A DNA stretch of 32,077 bases from Gammaproteobacteria bacterium (GTDB lineage Bacteria; Pseudomonadota; Gammaproteobacteria; UBA1113), in contig VFJT01000196.1 in the NCBI GenBank assembly GCA_009885935.1, forward strand, positions 1 to 32,077, written 5' to 3'. The notes beneath the pieces are model-generated. The model was not told the DNA's origin. It worked only from the letters and a program-made list of their open reading frames with translations, and searched no databases. Numbering within the stretch: the stretch's first letter is position 1; each line of letters opens with the position of its first letter. Below are positions 1-8,206 of the stretch, one piece after another. The position numbers were made by a program, and so were the translations under genes.

Positions 1-1682
1 GACAGCAAATTCTTTTCAGCAAAAAGGCACGTTTTATCGTCTTCAACGATTAACACCTCGTGTGTAAACGGCGTTTTAGTCGATGATATTTTTTCATTTT
101 TTGCGTCTAAGGGCTGTTTTTCTACGCTTTGTTTGGCTAGGGGCGATCTAAAGCAGTCATTTATTTCTACGCCTGATTTTTTGATGTCTTTCCAGCAAAC
201 TTTAAAGGGGATATCCAGTTTAAAAGAGGTGCCGCCATTTTCATGGCTTTGCACTGTAATATCGCCATCCATTTCATCCAGAAAGGTTTTCACTACATAC
301 AGACCCAAGCCGGTTCCAGGGTACAGGTTTGTATTAGAGGAAACCGCGCGGCTAAATTTGTCGTAAATATTTTTAACCTTGTCTTTGGTAATCCCTATAC
401 CCGTGTCTTTTATTTCTAGCGCCAATACGCCAAGACGTGTTTCTTGGTTTACTTCGGCCTTGAGGCTTAAAGTGACTTCGCCTTTATTCGTGAATTTTAT
501 CGCATTGCCCATTAAATTAATGAGTACACGGCTAATGCGAAATTCATCGCTTAAGATCGTGTCGGGAACCGTTGCCTCTACCTTAAAATGAAGCAATAGA
601 TCTTTAGCAAAAGCTGCTGGTTTGTTGAGTTCAATGACCGACTGTGCCAGTTCACGTATATTCACAGGTTCTTGCTTTAGCGGCCTAGAGTTTCCACTCA
701 AATCCCCAAATTCGACTGCATCGTTACACAGATCCAAAAGTCGTTTGCTGGCCGTAACCGCCATGTCTAAGGTTTCTTTCTTTTTCGGATCCGTTTCGGC
801 TTTAGCCAGTACATCTAAGACACCCCAAAGACCCGCCGAGGGAGTGCGTATATCGTGCTGCATGTTTTGCACAAATTCAGTTTTTGCTTTGCTGGCAGCT
901 TCTGCTAGTTCTTTTGCTTCTTTTAATTCCGTAATGTCGACTGAGATACCTAAGAGGCCTATGATTTCGCCCTTATTATCGTGTAAAGGTGTTTTTTGAG
1001 ATAAGTAAGCTGCTTCTCTGCCGTCTAATTCTACAGAAAATTCTTCAAATACCTTCGGTACACCACTTTCCATGATGGCTTTGTCCGCTTTATCTATGAG
1101 AGTGGCATGCTCTTGCCTTATATTTTCAGGTAAATTTTTATTAGTAATATCATAGGCATTTTTTCCTACAATCTCATGTCGTGAACGTAAGCCTACATCA
1201 AGTGCTTGTTGTTCATTGCAGCCTAATAAGATGCAATTTCTATCCTTCCAATACACATGACCAGGCATAGCGGCAATAATTTCATCTAACATATGATGAG
1301 TATTGTCCATGCGATCCTTGTAAGATTTAAAATTGATCGATACTCCTAGAATACCAACGATCTTATTATTTTTGTCGTGCAGGGGTATTTTTTTAGAGAT
1401 ATAACCATCTTCTTCAAAAGTAGTTGGAACCCCACTTTTCATCACCTGAAGGTCATTTTTTCTCAATTCGTCCGCAAGCTTCTGTGGAAGAATGTCATAG
1501 AGTGTTTTCCCTATAAGTTCTTCAGGAAAATTAAAGCCCGCATCTATGGCTTGGCTTTGATTACAGCCCAAGATATGGCCATCTTTGTCTCTCCAGTAAA
1601 TATGCTCTGGAATTAAATTCAAAATTTGCATCACATCAATTTTCTTTAACGCAGCCAGAACTTTTTTTTGAACATCAGTCAT
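1..1682 (-). CDS. Tandem-PAS hybrid sensor histidine kinase, 3' end outside window
   Basis: Soluble-looking two-component kinase, with 560 codons visible before the left edge. I translated the minus strand from the ATG at 1682, preceded by AGGGAG. Two related PAS-like units come first (about residues 15-110 and 125-250); each has a YW(R/K)D element and LGCNxxQAxDxG. Then comes an H-box with HDIRTP (His near residue 276), an N-box with LINLMGNAIKF, DTGIG and GTGLGLYVV ATP-binding motifs, and the beginning of a receiver domain (VLIVEDDK). No membrane segment is visible, so it probably senses a cytoplasmic signal. It is the last gene of a minus-strand set, 29 nt after the unknown protein. The family autophosphorylates on His and passes phosphate to the receiver Asp, which lies beyond the window. 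The signal is unknown. The kinase call is secure; any specific name such as LetS or ArcB would be a guess. Confidence 0.93.
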   Translation of the reverse strand, partial: MTDVQKKVLAALKKIDVMQILNLIPEHIYWRDKDGHILGCNQSQAIDAGFNFPEELIGKTLYDILPQKLADELRKNDLQVMKSGVPTTFEEDGYISKKIPLHDKNNKIVGILGVSINFKSYKDRMDNTHHMLDEIIAAMPGHVYWKDRNCILLGCNEQQALDVGLRSRHEIVGKNAYDITNKNLPENIRQEHATLIDKADKAIMESGVPKVFEEFSVELDGREAAYLSQKTPLHDNKGEIIGLLGISVDITELKEAKELAEAASKAKTEFVQNMQHDIRTPSAGLWGVLDVLAKAETDPKKKETLDMAVTASKRLLDLCNDAVEFGDLSGNSRPLKQEPVNIRELAQSVIELNKPAAFAKDLLLHFKVEATVPDTILSDEFRISRVLINLMGNAIKFTNKGEVTLSLKAEVNQETRLGVLALEIKDTGIGITKDKVKNIYDKFSRAVSSNTNLYPGTGLGLYVVKTFLDEMDGDITVQSHENGGTSFKLDIPFKVCWKDIKKSGVEINDCFRSPLAKQSVEKQPLDAKNEKISSTKTPFTHEVLIVEDDKTCLFAEKNLL

Positions 1683-1711
1683 TTTCTCACACTCCCTAAT
1701 ATAACTTAATA

Positions 1712-2974
1712 TTAAATATTAATAATTTCCTTTACACCTATATTATTATGAGTGTTTTGATCGTAATATAGCTGATTGCTTATTATATCTATAAATATAT
1801 GTTTTATCCATAGCAAAGATGGATTTTCTTTACAAAACCCATCCTTATATGCTTTACTTTTAAAGGCCAAAAATTCTTTCTCTATTTCTTCTTCCGCAGT
1901 CGTCAACTGTATAGTATCTGGCACGAATAGTTCGGCAAATGGGGCCAATTTTGAACCACTTAATTGTGGATGGGCAGCCATATTCATTAATAGCATATTA
2001 TATAGCCCATAATTGTTTAGCTCAGTTAACAATTCTAGCGAAGATAAAGGTGTAGTAGCTATACGTGGAGATTGTATCACTACGCATACCTCATTTTTTA
2101 TAAGATTATTATTCTTTGTGAGTAGACGGCCTTGCTTTACCTCTTTATTATATAAAATAAGGTCTTTTCGACTGTTATTATCGTCTATCGTATTCAGTAT
2201 TATCAATACAGCACATTCAGTTTTCTTCATATGCATAAAAATGAGCCTTGAAGAAAGGAAGCAAGGATAAACCATGCGCTTATCATCATCGAATGATATT
2301 GAAGATATAATACTAGGTGTGTTTTTTTCATTTATGTTTAAATCCAGAGCAATAGTTTTAATAAATTTACAAGACATTCTGGATAGATGTGATTGATATT
2401 GATGGATTATTTTTTCAGAGAAGGTTCGAGAAATCTTGAAAAAGTTAGCTAATGTGTAGCTGCAAGTATATGAGCCTTGAGAATTTGATTTTTTAACTAC
2501 AGTTAAAAGATAGGATTTACATAAGAAGCATTCATCCCATCTCACAGAAAAGTAGCAAGCATATTTTTCCGCAAATTCAACGACGGTAAGGCTGTTATTT
2601 TTGTAGTTAATTCTCTCCGTCAATATTTTTTTTAATCTGTTTAAATGAGATTTAAAAAAATGAATGCGTTCTATTATGGCATTATTATTCTCTTTTTTTC
2701 TTGACAGAATAACAAAAGCATAGGCTCTGATTTGACAAGCATTTTCACCCACATGCGGGTCAAAATATTGATACTGTTTCGCGATATAAAATTTATCTAG
2801 AGATTCAGCTAACAGATGAATAACGTTATAAAGCATTTTAAGTAATTCAAAAGCTGTTTTAGAGTTGCGAACTAGCGCTGAATTATTTTGTGACAATAAA
2901 TCCACAGTCGAATAAATTGTTTTATTTAACTCACCTATTATATTAAATTCATCTAAATGAGAAATGCATTTCAA
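1712..2974 (-). CDS. Hypothetical protein, about 420 residues, between PQ-loop protein and histidine kinase
   Basis: I do not recognise this family. The frame is open up to a TTG at 2989. I prefer the TTG at 2974 because AGGGT lies about 9 nt before it; the 2989 codon overlaps that ribosome-binding site. The protein is AT-rich in codon use and rich in Asn, Ile, Lys and Leu, with a helical N-terminal half containing several Cys (for example ECFLCKSY). A conserved-looking C-terminal stretch includes NMAAHPQLSGSK and FVPDTIQLTTAEEEIEKEF. No signal peptide or clear membrane span is visible. It follows the PQ-loop gene closely and precedes the kinase by 29 nt, so the three genes are probably co-transcribed. 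It could be a ligand-handling or regulatory partner of the kinase, but this is context only. Confidence 0.75.
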   Translation of the reverse strand: MKCISHLDEFNIIGELNKTIYSTVDLLSQNNSALVRNSKTAFELLKMLYNVIHLLAESLDKFYIAKQYQYFDPHVGENACQIRAYAFVILSRKKENNNAIIERIHFFKSHLNRLKKILTERINYKNNSLTVVEFAEKYACYFSVRWDECFLCKSYLLTVVKKSNSQGSYTCSYTLANFFKISRTFSEKIIHQYQSHLSRMSCKFIKTIALDLNINEKNTPSIISSISFDDDKRMVYPCFLSSRLIFMHMKKTECAVLIILNTIDDNNSRKDLILYNKEVKQGRLLTKNNNLIKNEVCVVIQSPRIATTPLSSLELLTELNNYGLYNMLLMNMAAHPQLSGSKLAPFAELFVPDTIQLTTAEEEIEKEFLAFKSKAYKDGFCKENPSLLWIKHIFIDIISNQLYYDQNTHNNIGVKEIINI

Positions 2975-3000
2975 AATAATCACCCTCAATATTATATCAA

Positions 3001-3285
3001 CTAATTGATTTTATTATATCTATATTTAATTGTTAGAATAATCACAATGCCACAAGTAATCAGCGCAAAACTATAACCGCTGAATAATATCCAATCACTT
3101 TTAATTAAAGCATGACAAACGGTGAGTAGTTGCCCAATCCAAAAACCAATAAAGGTAATCAGTGAAACTTCTTTAGATTCTTTTTGCGTATAGAGTCGCC
3201 AAGCTTGCGGAATGAATAGCAATGCATTGACAAAAAGTGATACGGCAAAAAGAAATTCTGCGGAATGAATCATCCAGTTTTCCAC
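3001..3285 (-). CDS. PQ-loop repeat small membrane protein (SemiSWEET/MtN3-like)
   Basis: A protein of about 95 residues with three hydrophobic segments and one PQ-loop motif (FIPQAWRLYTQKESKEVS). This is the size and layout of bacterial SemiSWEETs, which dimerise to make a small-solute (often sugar) carrier in the inner membrane. The long frame begins with ATG at 3300, but no ribosome-binding site precedes it. The GTG at 3285 has AGGG about 8 nt upstream and is the better start. The downstream unknown gene starts 26 nt later with the same kind of AGGGT signal, suggesting linked translation. The substrate cannot be told from sequence. Clustering with a PAS histidine kinase suggests uptake and sensing of a related compound, which is inference. 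Confidence 0.82.
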   Translation of the reverse strand: MENWMIHSAEFLFAVSLFVNALLFIPQAWRLYTQKESKEVSLITFIGFWIGQLLTVCHALIKSDWILFSGYSFALITCGIVIILTIKYRYNKIN

Positions 3286-3362
3286 GGTAAATACCCTCAT
3301 TTTATTAAATTTTCAAAAATGTATGCACATCTTTGTGTTCTGCACATGCGCACTTAGGATAG

Positions 3363-3375
3363 AACAATTATTGTT
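3363..3375. promoter_or_regulatory. 13-bp palindrome upstream of PQ-loop/kinase operon
   Basis: AACAAT-T-ATTGTT is a perfect inverted repeat about 80 bp upstream of the first gene of the minus-strand operon. Possible operator; no regulator is assigned. A short AT-rich palindrome can occur by chance. Confidence 0.3.
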
Positions 3376-3476
3376 AGATTACAACACACAGTTCAAAAAA
3401 AACATATCTGTATTCACACTATTTGCGTAGAATCGCGCATCTGAGTGATCGTTTTAGCATTGCATATGCCTAACGG

Positions 3477-4943
3477 TCACTGGCGCGCCTTTACTACCGC
3501 TAATCTAACCCCTTCTCCGTATTCTGGCGCAACTTTGTCGAACAATACGCATTGACGCTCCACGATATGCTCTGGCACGCCGGTCATGGCGGCGGCAATA
3601 TTGTCGAATAAACGTTGTTTTTGTTCTTTATCAAACAAGTTAAACAAGGCGCGCGGTTGCGTAAAATCATCTACACTTTGACCCGCGCCATCTTTTTGCG
3701 GGTAACGCGCGGCATCTCCCGAAATCTTTAAAGGGGGCTCGGCGTAAGCAGGTGTTTCCACGGCGCCGTTCATGCTATTGGGTTCGTAGTAAGCGTCGGT
3801 GGCGCCAGAGCGTTGCCCTATGAAATTCATGGCGCCATCTTTATGATAATTATGCACGGGGCATTTAGGCGCATTGACGGGCAAGGATTCGTAATGGGTG
3901 CCTAAACGATAGCGATGCGCATCGGCATAAGAAAAAACGCGCGCTTGTAACATTTTATCGGGCGAAAAAGAAATTCCGGGTACTACATTAGAAGGCGCAA
4001 AGGCCAACATTTCAATCTCACAGAAATAATTATCTACGTTGCGATTGAGCTCTAAGGTACCGATGGTTATCGGTGGATAATCGGCATGCGGCCAGACCTT
4101 GGTTAAATCAAAAGGATTATACGGTGTTTTTTCGGCGTCTAGCTCCGGCATGATTTGAATTTGCACCTCCCATTGGGGGAAGTTGCCTTGTTCTATAGCG
4201 CCATATAAGGCTTCTTGATAACTTTCGCGGCTGTGACCCACCACGGTTGCGGCTTCGGCATTGGTTAAATGTTTATGGCCTTGGCGGGTTTTAAAATGAA
4301 ATTTTACCCAGAAACGTTCGTTTTTAGCATTGATCAAAGAATAGGTGTGTGAACCATAGCCATTCATGTGCATAGAGGACAGTGGCAAACCGCGATCCGA
4401 CATTAAGATGGTGACTTGGTGTAAGGATTCGGGCGATAAGGACCAAAAGTCCCACATAGCGGTAGGGGAGCGCACATTGGTTTTAGGATGGCGTTTTTGC
4501 GTGTGTATAAAATCAGGAAATTTATATGGATCGCGCACGAAGAATACCGGCGTATTATTCCCGACCATATCCCAGTTGCCTTCCTCAGTATATATTTTTA
4601 AAGCAAAGCCGCGCACATCGCGTTCGGCATCGGCCGCGCCCAATTCACCGGCAACCGTTGAAAAACGGGCGATTAACGGCGTTGAGGCCCCTTTTTGTAA
4701 GGCTTTTGCCTTGGTGTATTGAGCCATATTGGCAGTGATAGTGAGCGTACCATGAGCCCCCCAGCCTTTAGCATGAACGGGCCGTTCGGGAATGCGTTCA
4801 CGGTTTTGATGAGCTAGTTTTTCTAGCAATTGATAATCTTGTAACAGTACCGGGCCGTGAGGTCCTGCGGTAATGGAATTTTGATTATCGGCAATAGGCG
4901 CCCCAGCGGTGGTCGTTAATTTAGGTTTGCGTTTATCGAACAT
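3477..4943 (-). CDS. katA: Monofunctional haem catalase (KatA/KatE type, small subunit)
   Basis: Converts hydrogen peroxide to water and oxygen. 488 residues from the ATG at 4943. The frame stays open to a GTG at 4976, but AAGGA lies 6 nt before the 4943 ATG and fixes the start. Family residues are in place: distal His in [14 protein letters not shown], the active-site Asn in [11 protein letters not shown], and the proximal haem Tyr in [14 protein letters not shown]. Length fits the small-subunit catalases and there is no C-terminal flavodoxin-like extension as in HPII. No signal peptide, so it is probably cytoplasmic. It is a single-gene unit with its own promoter, whose core is duplicated at 8888-8909. 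Peroxide defence is expected to matter for an intracellular bacterium. The symbol is by family resemblance. Confidence 0.97.
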   Translation of the reverse strand: MFDKRKPKLTTTAGAPIADNQNSITAGPHGPVLLQDYQLLEKLAHQNRERIPERPVHAKGWGAHGTLTITANMAQYTKAKALQKGASTPLIARFSTVAGELGAADAERDVRGFALKIYTEEGNWDMVGNNTPVFFVRDPYKFPDFIHTQKRHPKTNVRSPTAMWDFWSLSPESLHQVTILMSDRGLPLSSMHMNGYGSHTYSLINAKNERFWVKFHFKTRQGHKHLTNAEAATVVGHSRESYQEALYGAIEQGNFPQWEVQIQIMPELDAEKTPYNPFDLTKVWPHADYPPITIGTLELNRNVDNYFCEIEMLAFAPSNVVPGISFSPDKMLQARVFSYADAHRYRLGTHYESLPVNAPKCPVHNYHKDGAMNFIGQRSGATDAYYEPNSMNGAVETPAYAEPPLKISGDAARYPQKDGAGQSVDDFTQPRALFNLFDKEQKQRLFDNIAAAMTGVPEHIVERQCVLFDKVAPEYGEGVRLAVVKARQ

Positions 4944-4969
4944 CGGCGCTTCCTTGATGTACACTTCAG

Positions 4970-4991
4970 TGGCCACAGCATAGCAAATTTG
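4970..4991 (-). promoter_or_regulatory. Catalase promoter core, copy 1 of a 22-bp exact repeat
   Basis: On the minus strand this reads CAAATTTGCTATGCTGTGG and three more bases. It contains TGC-TATGCT, a good extended -10 element, followed by a start region about 30 bp before the catalase ATG. The same 22 bp occur at 8888-8909 in front of the kinase-like gene, in the same orientation. No convincing -35 is seen, as often with extended -10 promoters. Confidence 0.55.
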
Positions 4992-5054
4992 GCTCTTGGA
5001 CGCTAGATCAGATCCCAGCAGATTCTGAGCAAAAAATCGACAACTGCCTAAATT

Positions 5055-5495
5055 CTATCCGGCGATATCAAAAGAATTTCCCGCGTTCATAGTTAAGACC
5101 AATTTTTGGTTACCATACGCTAATATACGTTCATCGCAGGTTAATAATACTAATGATTCAATACGGGCTGTTGCGATAATAATACGATCGGCGGGATCCC
5201 CTGCAGAATATCGGGGTAATTGGCAGCTTTCTATTGCAATTTCAGGCGTCAATGCTAATAGTCTAATACCATACTGTAATGAACCTTTAATCCACTCAAG
5301 ACAGGGTTTATTGAGAATGATTCGTTGCTTTTGCTCTAGCATACCTACTTCCCAAACAGAGATAGCTGAAATAAATATATTTCCATTTTTTCGAGCATGC
5401 TCAATCACTTTCTGTGATTCTTTCGAAAGCTTATTATCTCCATTCATTAACCATATCAATACATGCGTATCTAACAACACATTATTTGTCGGCAT
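5055..5495 (-). CDS. vapC: PIN-domain toxin, VapC type
   Basis: Type II toxin of the PIN nuclease fold, expected to cut RNA with a metal ion. Visible motifs: LLDTHVLIWLM with the first acidic residue near the N-terminus, the conserved Glu in SVWEVGML, DPADRIIIATA with the third acidic site, and TCDERIL. I place the start at the ATG at 5495 (146 residues), which overlaps the antitoxin stop and has AGGAAG about 6 nt upstream; an upstream in-frame ATG at 5510 lacks this signal. The overlap with the antitoxin gene is typical of translationally coupled toxin-antitoxin operons. The DPADR form is common among Gram-negative PIN toxins paired with Phd-type antitoxins. The RNA target is unknown. Confidence 0.92.
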   Translation of the reverse strand: MPTNNVLLDTHVLIWLMNGDNKLSKESQKVIEHARKNGNIFISAISVWEVGMLEQKQRIILNKPCLEWIKGSLQYGIRLLALTPEIAIESCQLPRYSAGDPADRIIIATARIESLVLLTCDERILAYGNQKLVLTMNAGNSFDIAG

Positions 5496-5721
5496 CCCAA
5501 TCTTCCTCAATCGGTGAAATAATATCGCTTTTAATGACTACAGAATTTTTCTGCAAGCCAAATAGGCGTACGGATTCTTCTTCGATTGGAACTAATTTTG
5601 CGATAGGCACACCGTGTTTGGTAATGATAATGGAAACATGTGTCTCATTGACTTGATCCATCAGTTGCAAACACTTCGCTTTAAACTCGCCCGCGGCAAT
5701 TCGGGATAACTTTCGTTGCAT
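5482..5721 (-). CDS. Phd/YefM-type antitoxin
   Basis: A 79-residue antitoxin from the ATG at 5721. The frame extends to ATG 5742, but GAGG lies 8 nt before the 5721 ATG and nothing suitable precedes the other. The N-terminal fold is of Phd type: AAGEFKAKCLQLMDQVNE followed by the strand ITKHGVPIAKLVP. The acidic C-terminal tail (SPIEEDWDADK) is the part that usually blocks the toxin active site. The last codons overlap the toxin start. These antitoxins bind their own promoter, and a repeated site at 5733-5757 sits directly before the gene. Confidence 0.92.
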   Translation of the reverse strand: MQRKLSRIAAGEFKAKCLQLMDQVNETHVSIIITKHGVPIAKLVPIEEESVRLFGLQKNSVVIKSDIISPIEEDWDADK

Positions 5722-5732
5722 AGCAAATACCT

Positions 5733-5757
5733 CTATAGTCATATTACTATAGACATA
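5733..5757. promoter_or_regulatory. Direct-repeat operator candidate of the toxin-antitoxin operon
   Basis: CTATAGTCATA and CTATAGACATA are two 11-nt copies with one mismatch, separated by 3 nt (14-nt period), each containing the palindrome CTATAG. They lie immediately upstream of the preferred antitoxin start, where autoregulatory binding is expected. Confidence 0.5.
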
Positions 5758-5863
5758 TTAAGGCATAATTGTTAGCTTGTCAATTATTTTCCCGGTATGT
5801 GTTGGTAACAGGCTAATTGTCCGGTGTAAGTAACAAGGGAATTGACCGGTTCTGCTAAATTAA

Positions 5864-5880
5864 GCTCCTCAAAGAGGAGC
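5864..5880 (+). promoter_or_regulatory. Stem-loop that hides the ribosome-binding site of the transposase remnant
   Basis: GCTCCTC-AAA-GAGGAGC is a perfect 7-bp stem with a 3-nt loop. Its right arm is the Shine-Dalgarno sequence for the ATG at 5888. Such hairpins are known in insertion elements, where they limit transposase translation from read-through transcripts. Confidence 0.6.
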
Positions 5881-5887
5881 AAAAAAT

Positions 5888-6175
5888 ATGCAGAAAATCA
5901 GAGTGTTACAGGAGATCCGGATAATGAGATTTGAAGATTTGTATGGTCAGTGGACAAAAGGAAAATTGACGCAAGAAGAAGCAGCGATGATGCTGGGAGT
6001 AAGCGATAGAACTTTCAGACGGTATTGCCGTGACTACGTGGAAGAAGGGGCCTCGGGCTTATACGATGCGAGATTGGATAAGCCAGCAGCCAATGCAGCG
6101 CCAATAGATGCAGTGATGGATCTGTTAAGGCTATTTGAGACCCACTATAGCAACTTTAGCGTAGCGAGTCCTTGA
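5888..6175 (+). pseudogene. Truncated transposase, N-terminal helix-turn-helix part only (ISNCY-like)
   Basis: The 95-residue product matches, from memory, the beginning of ISNCY-type transposases: RFEDLYGQWTKGKLTQEEAAMMLGVSDRTFRRYCRDY is a helix-turn-helix of this kind, followed by an arginine-containing linker and PIDAVMDLLRLF. Full-length members have several hundred residues including the catalytic DDE domain. Here the frame stops soon after ETHYSNFS, so no catalytic part is present. Start at ATG 5888 with GAGGAGC upstream, hidden in a hairpin. It is most likely the remnant of an insertion sequence; I could not identify both ends of the element. Confidence 0.75.
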
Positions 6176-6264
6176 CTACGGGAACGAGTAGTTACATGTT
6201 TTTTTGGTAAATATGTTATTATCGTAGTGTAGAGTAGTGCAATGCATGTTTTTATGGAGGTTTT

Positions 6265-6307
6265 GCACCAAAATTTTCCAAAAATGGGTTTTTTAGAAAA
6301 TTGGTGC
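6265..6307. repeat. Imperfect inverted repeat upstream of membrane protein gene
   Basis: GCACCAAAATTTTC and GAAAATTGGTGC face each other across a loop of about 17 nt. The arms match except for a two-A bulge on the left side. It lies between the transposase remnant and the gene at 6348. It could be a leftover mobile-element end or a leader hairpin; there is no U-tract typical of a terminator. Confidence 0.5.
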
Positions 6308-6347
6308 GGGCAGTTATACTGTTAGTCATGATAAGAGGAGAATAACG

Positions 6348-7055
6348 ATGAAGAGGAACAATTCAAAAGATGGAGCACCACTGCCAGATGAGGGTTCGCC
6401 GGATAAGAATACTAGTCGATCTGAGCAATGGAGTAGGTTTCTTAAGAATGCACAGGTTCAGCGGGTAAAACAGATCAGCGCGCAATATCTGTGCTATTTT
6501 CTGAGCACCTTGGCTCACCCTTATCGCGCGATGAAATCGTCGCAGAGCAAGCAGATGTTACATACGGCCATCACCCTGGGCCTGGTGGTTGTATTGTCTG
6601 CTTTTTATTGTTTTACTTGGTTTTGTAAATTGGGTTTAAGATCGCCCTTTAGCTTAGGCTTTTTAAAGCCGCTGTTATTAACCGCCCTAGGTCTTGCTGT
6701 GGCGTATGGTTTAAGCTATGCCGTGTTGCGAATCGAAAAAGTGGCTATTGATCCAAAATTATTGATGAGTCGTTTTGCGAGCCTTCTGGTTCCTGCTGTC
6801 GTCGCATTGCTGTTGGCTATTGTGTTGTTATTGACGGGGACGTTTTTGTTCTCGTCGTTGTTTTTGTTTGTAGCGTATCTCTTTGTATTTGTCAGTATTA
6901 ATGTGCTGATGCTTCAATATCCACTGAATACTGAATCTGGACTCATTGATAGCTTTTACCTGATTGTGGCGGCCAATGCAATCACCGGATATGTTTTTTA
7001 TAAGCTGATTTCTACTATTATTTTTGGCGCCATGGGTGGTTTTGGGATTTTTTAA
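6348..7055 (+). CDS. Five-span integral membrane protein, YIP1-like in appearance
   Basis: 235 residues with a polar N-terminus of about 70 residues and then about five hydrophobic segments (roughly residues 72-94, 103-125, 142-168, 170-190 and 203-228), ending in a Gly-rich tail. The stretch FLKNAQVQRVKQISAQYLCYFLSTLAHPYRAMKSS resembles the region just before the membrane part in bacterial zinc-ribbon/YIP1-like proteins, but no zinc ribbon is present. Ribosome-binding site AGAGGAG is 7 nt before ATG. It ends 22 nt before xseB and may be co-transcribed with it. Function unknown; the family suggestion is weak. Confidence 0.8.
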   Translation: MKRNNSKDGAPLPDEGSPDKNTSRSEQWSRFLKNAQVQRVKQISAQYLCYFLSTLAHPYRAMKSSQSKQMLHTAITLGLVVVLSAFYCFTWFCKLGLRSPFSLGFLKPLLLTALGLAVAYGLSYAVLRIEKVAIDPKLLMSRFASLLVPAVVALLLAIVLLLTGTFLFSSLFLFVAYLFVFVSINVLMLQYPLNTESGLIDSFYLIVAANAITGYVFYKLISTIIFGAMGGFGIF

Positions 7056-7077
7056 TAATATAACGCGGGTGAACAGA

Positions 7078-7329
7078 ATGAGCAAAAAAGCGCCAGCTGC
7101 CTTTCAGTTTGAAACGGCATTACAGCAACTAACCGACATAGTCGATACCCTGGAAAAAGGCCAATTGGGTTTGGAAGAATCCTTGGCTTTATTTGAAAAA
7201 GGGACGCAATTGACGAGGCTTTGCCAAACGGCCTTAAAACAAGCTGAGCAAAAAGTGCAGATTTTAATTGAAAAAAATAACAGCGTAGCCTTAGAAGACT
7301 TTGATGCCGACGACAATGCTAGCGCCTGA
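7078..7329 (+). CDS. xseB: Exodeoxyribonuclease VII small subunit
   Basis: 83 residues, the normal size. The motif FETALQQLTDIVDTLEKGQLGLEESLALFEKG is the helical hairpin diagnostic for XseB, which binds the large subunit XseA to make the single-strand exonuclease active in DNA repair. The start is ATG 7078; longer in-frame extensions run back into the preceding gene. The acidic tail (DFDADDNASA) overlaps the start of ispA, a gene pairing common in gammaproteobacteria. xseA is not in the window. Confidence 0.96.
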   Translation: MSKKAPAAFQFETALQQLTDIVDTLEKGQLGLEESLALFEKGTQLTRLCQTALKQAEQKVQILIEKNNSVALEDFDADDNASA

Positions 7330-8206
7330 TTGTTTACGGGCCGCACAAGCGCGTGTGCTTCCACAATTAGAACGCCACCTAAAAGAAGCGCCCACGGCAG
7401 CCTTACGATTATTGTCGGCTATGTCTTATGCTAATTTAGAAGGGGGCAAGCGTTTGCGTGCCGCCTTAGTGTATGCTGCAGCCCAAACCTTGGATGCTCC
7501 CTTGGAACATGCCGATGCGGCCGCAGTGGCAGTGGAATTTGTACACGCCTATTCTTTAATTCACGACGATTTACCGGCCATGGACGATAGCCCACTGCGA
7601 CGCGGTTTAGCCTCGTGTCATATCGCTTACGATGAGGCCACGGCCATTTTAGCCGGAGACGCCTTACAAGCACTCGCCTTTGAGGTTCTGGCCAATGATG
7701 AGCAATTAGCCATTGCCACGCGCTTAAAATTGGTGCAGCGCTTGGCTAAAGCCAGTGGCTTACAGGGTATGGCAGGCGGGCAAATGATCGATTTAATCTA
7801 TACCGGTAGCGAGCAAAAACCTTCTTTGACGCAATTACAACAAATGCATCGCTTAAAAACAGGCGCTTTGTTGGAAGCCAGTATTTTGATGGGATGCGAT
7901 TGCGCCGGTTTAACCGATGTGCTTATAACAGAGGCGATCACCCAGTATAGTCAAGCCTTAGGCCTTGCTTATCAAATCCAAGACGATATTCTGGATGTGG
8001 TGAGTCTAGAGAGCAATCTAGGCAAACCACAGGGGCGCGATGCAGCGTTGAATAAAATGACCTATCCTGCAGTGGTGGGTTTAGACAAGGCTTGTGAGAT
8101 GCGTGAAGCCCTATACCAACAGGGCATGGCTGCGCTGAAGCCTATAAAACTAGACACGGCACCCTTGCAGGATTTGCTGGCCTTTGTAGTTAGGCGCAAA
8201 AATTAA
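7304..8206 (+). CDS. ispA: Farnesyl diphosphate synthase
   Basis: Makes farnesyl diphosphate from dimethylallyl/geranyl diphosphate and isopentenyl diphosphate, for ubiquinone and undecaprenyl carriers. About 300 residues. First aspartate-rich motif in HDDLPAMDDSPLRRG, second in YQIQDDILDV; GGKRLRAALVY near the N-terminus and the KT pair in HRLKTGALLEAS are also typical. It overlaps the end of xseB; ATG 7304 or ATG 7316 could both be the start. dxs, which often follows, is absent here. The stop codon shares TTAA with the stop of the convergent kinase-like gene. Confidence 0.96.
   Translation: MPTTMLAPDCLRAAQARVLPQLERHLKEAPTAALRLLSAMSYANLEGGKRLRAALVYAAAQTLDAPLEHADAAAVAVEFVHAYSLIHDDLPAMDDSPLRRGLASCHIAYDEATAILAGDALQALAFEVLANDEQLAIATRLKLVQRLAKASGLQGMAGGQMIDLIYTGSEQKPSLTQLQQMHRLKTGALLEASILMGCDCAGLTDVLITEAITQYSQALGLAYQIQDDILDVVSLESNLGKPQGRDAALNKMTYPAVVGLDKACEMREALYQQGMAALKPIKLDTAPLQDLLAFVVRRKN

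Noticed and set aside
133..999. Plus-strand open frames within the first kilobase
   Set aside because: They lie opposite the histidine kinase, whose conserved motifs are all on the minus strand.
5718..5728. Third copy of GCATAGCAAAT, which is part of the 22-bp promoter repeat, at the antitoxin start
   Set aside because: Only 11 bases match and they fall on the start codon, so a chance match is more likely than a shared promoter.
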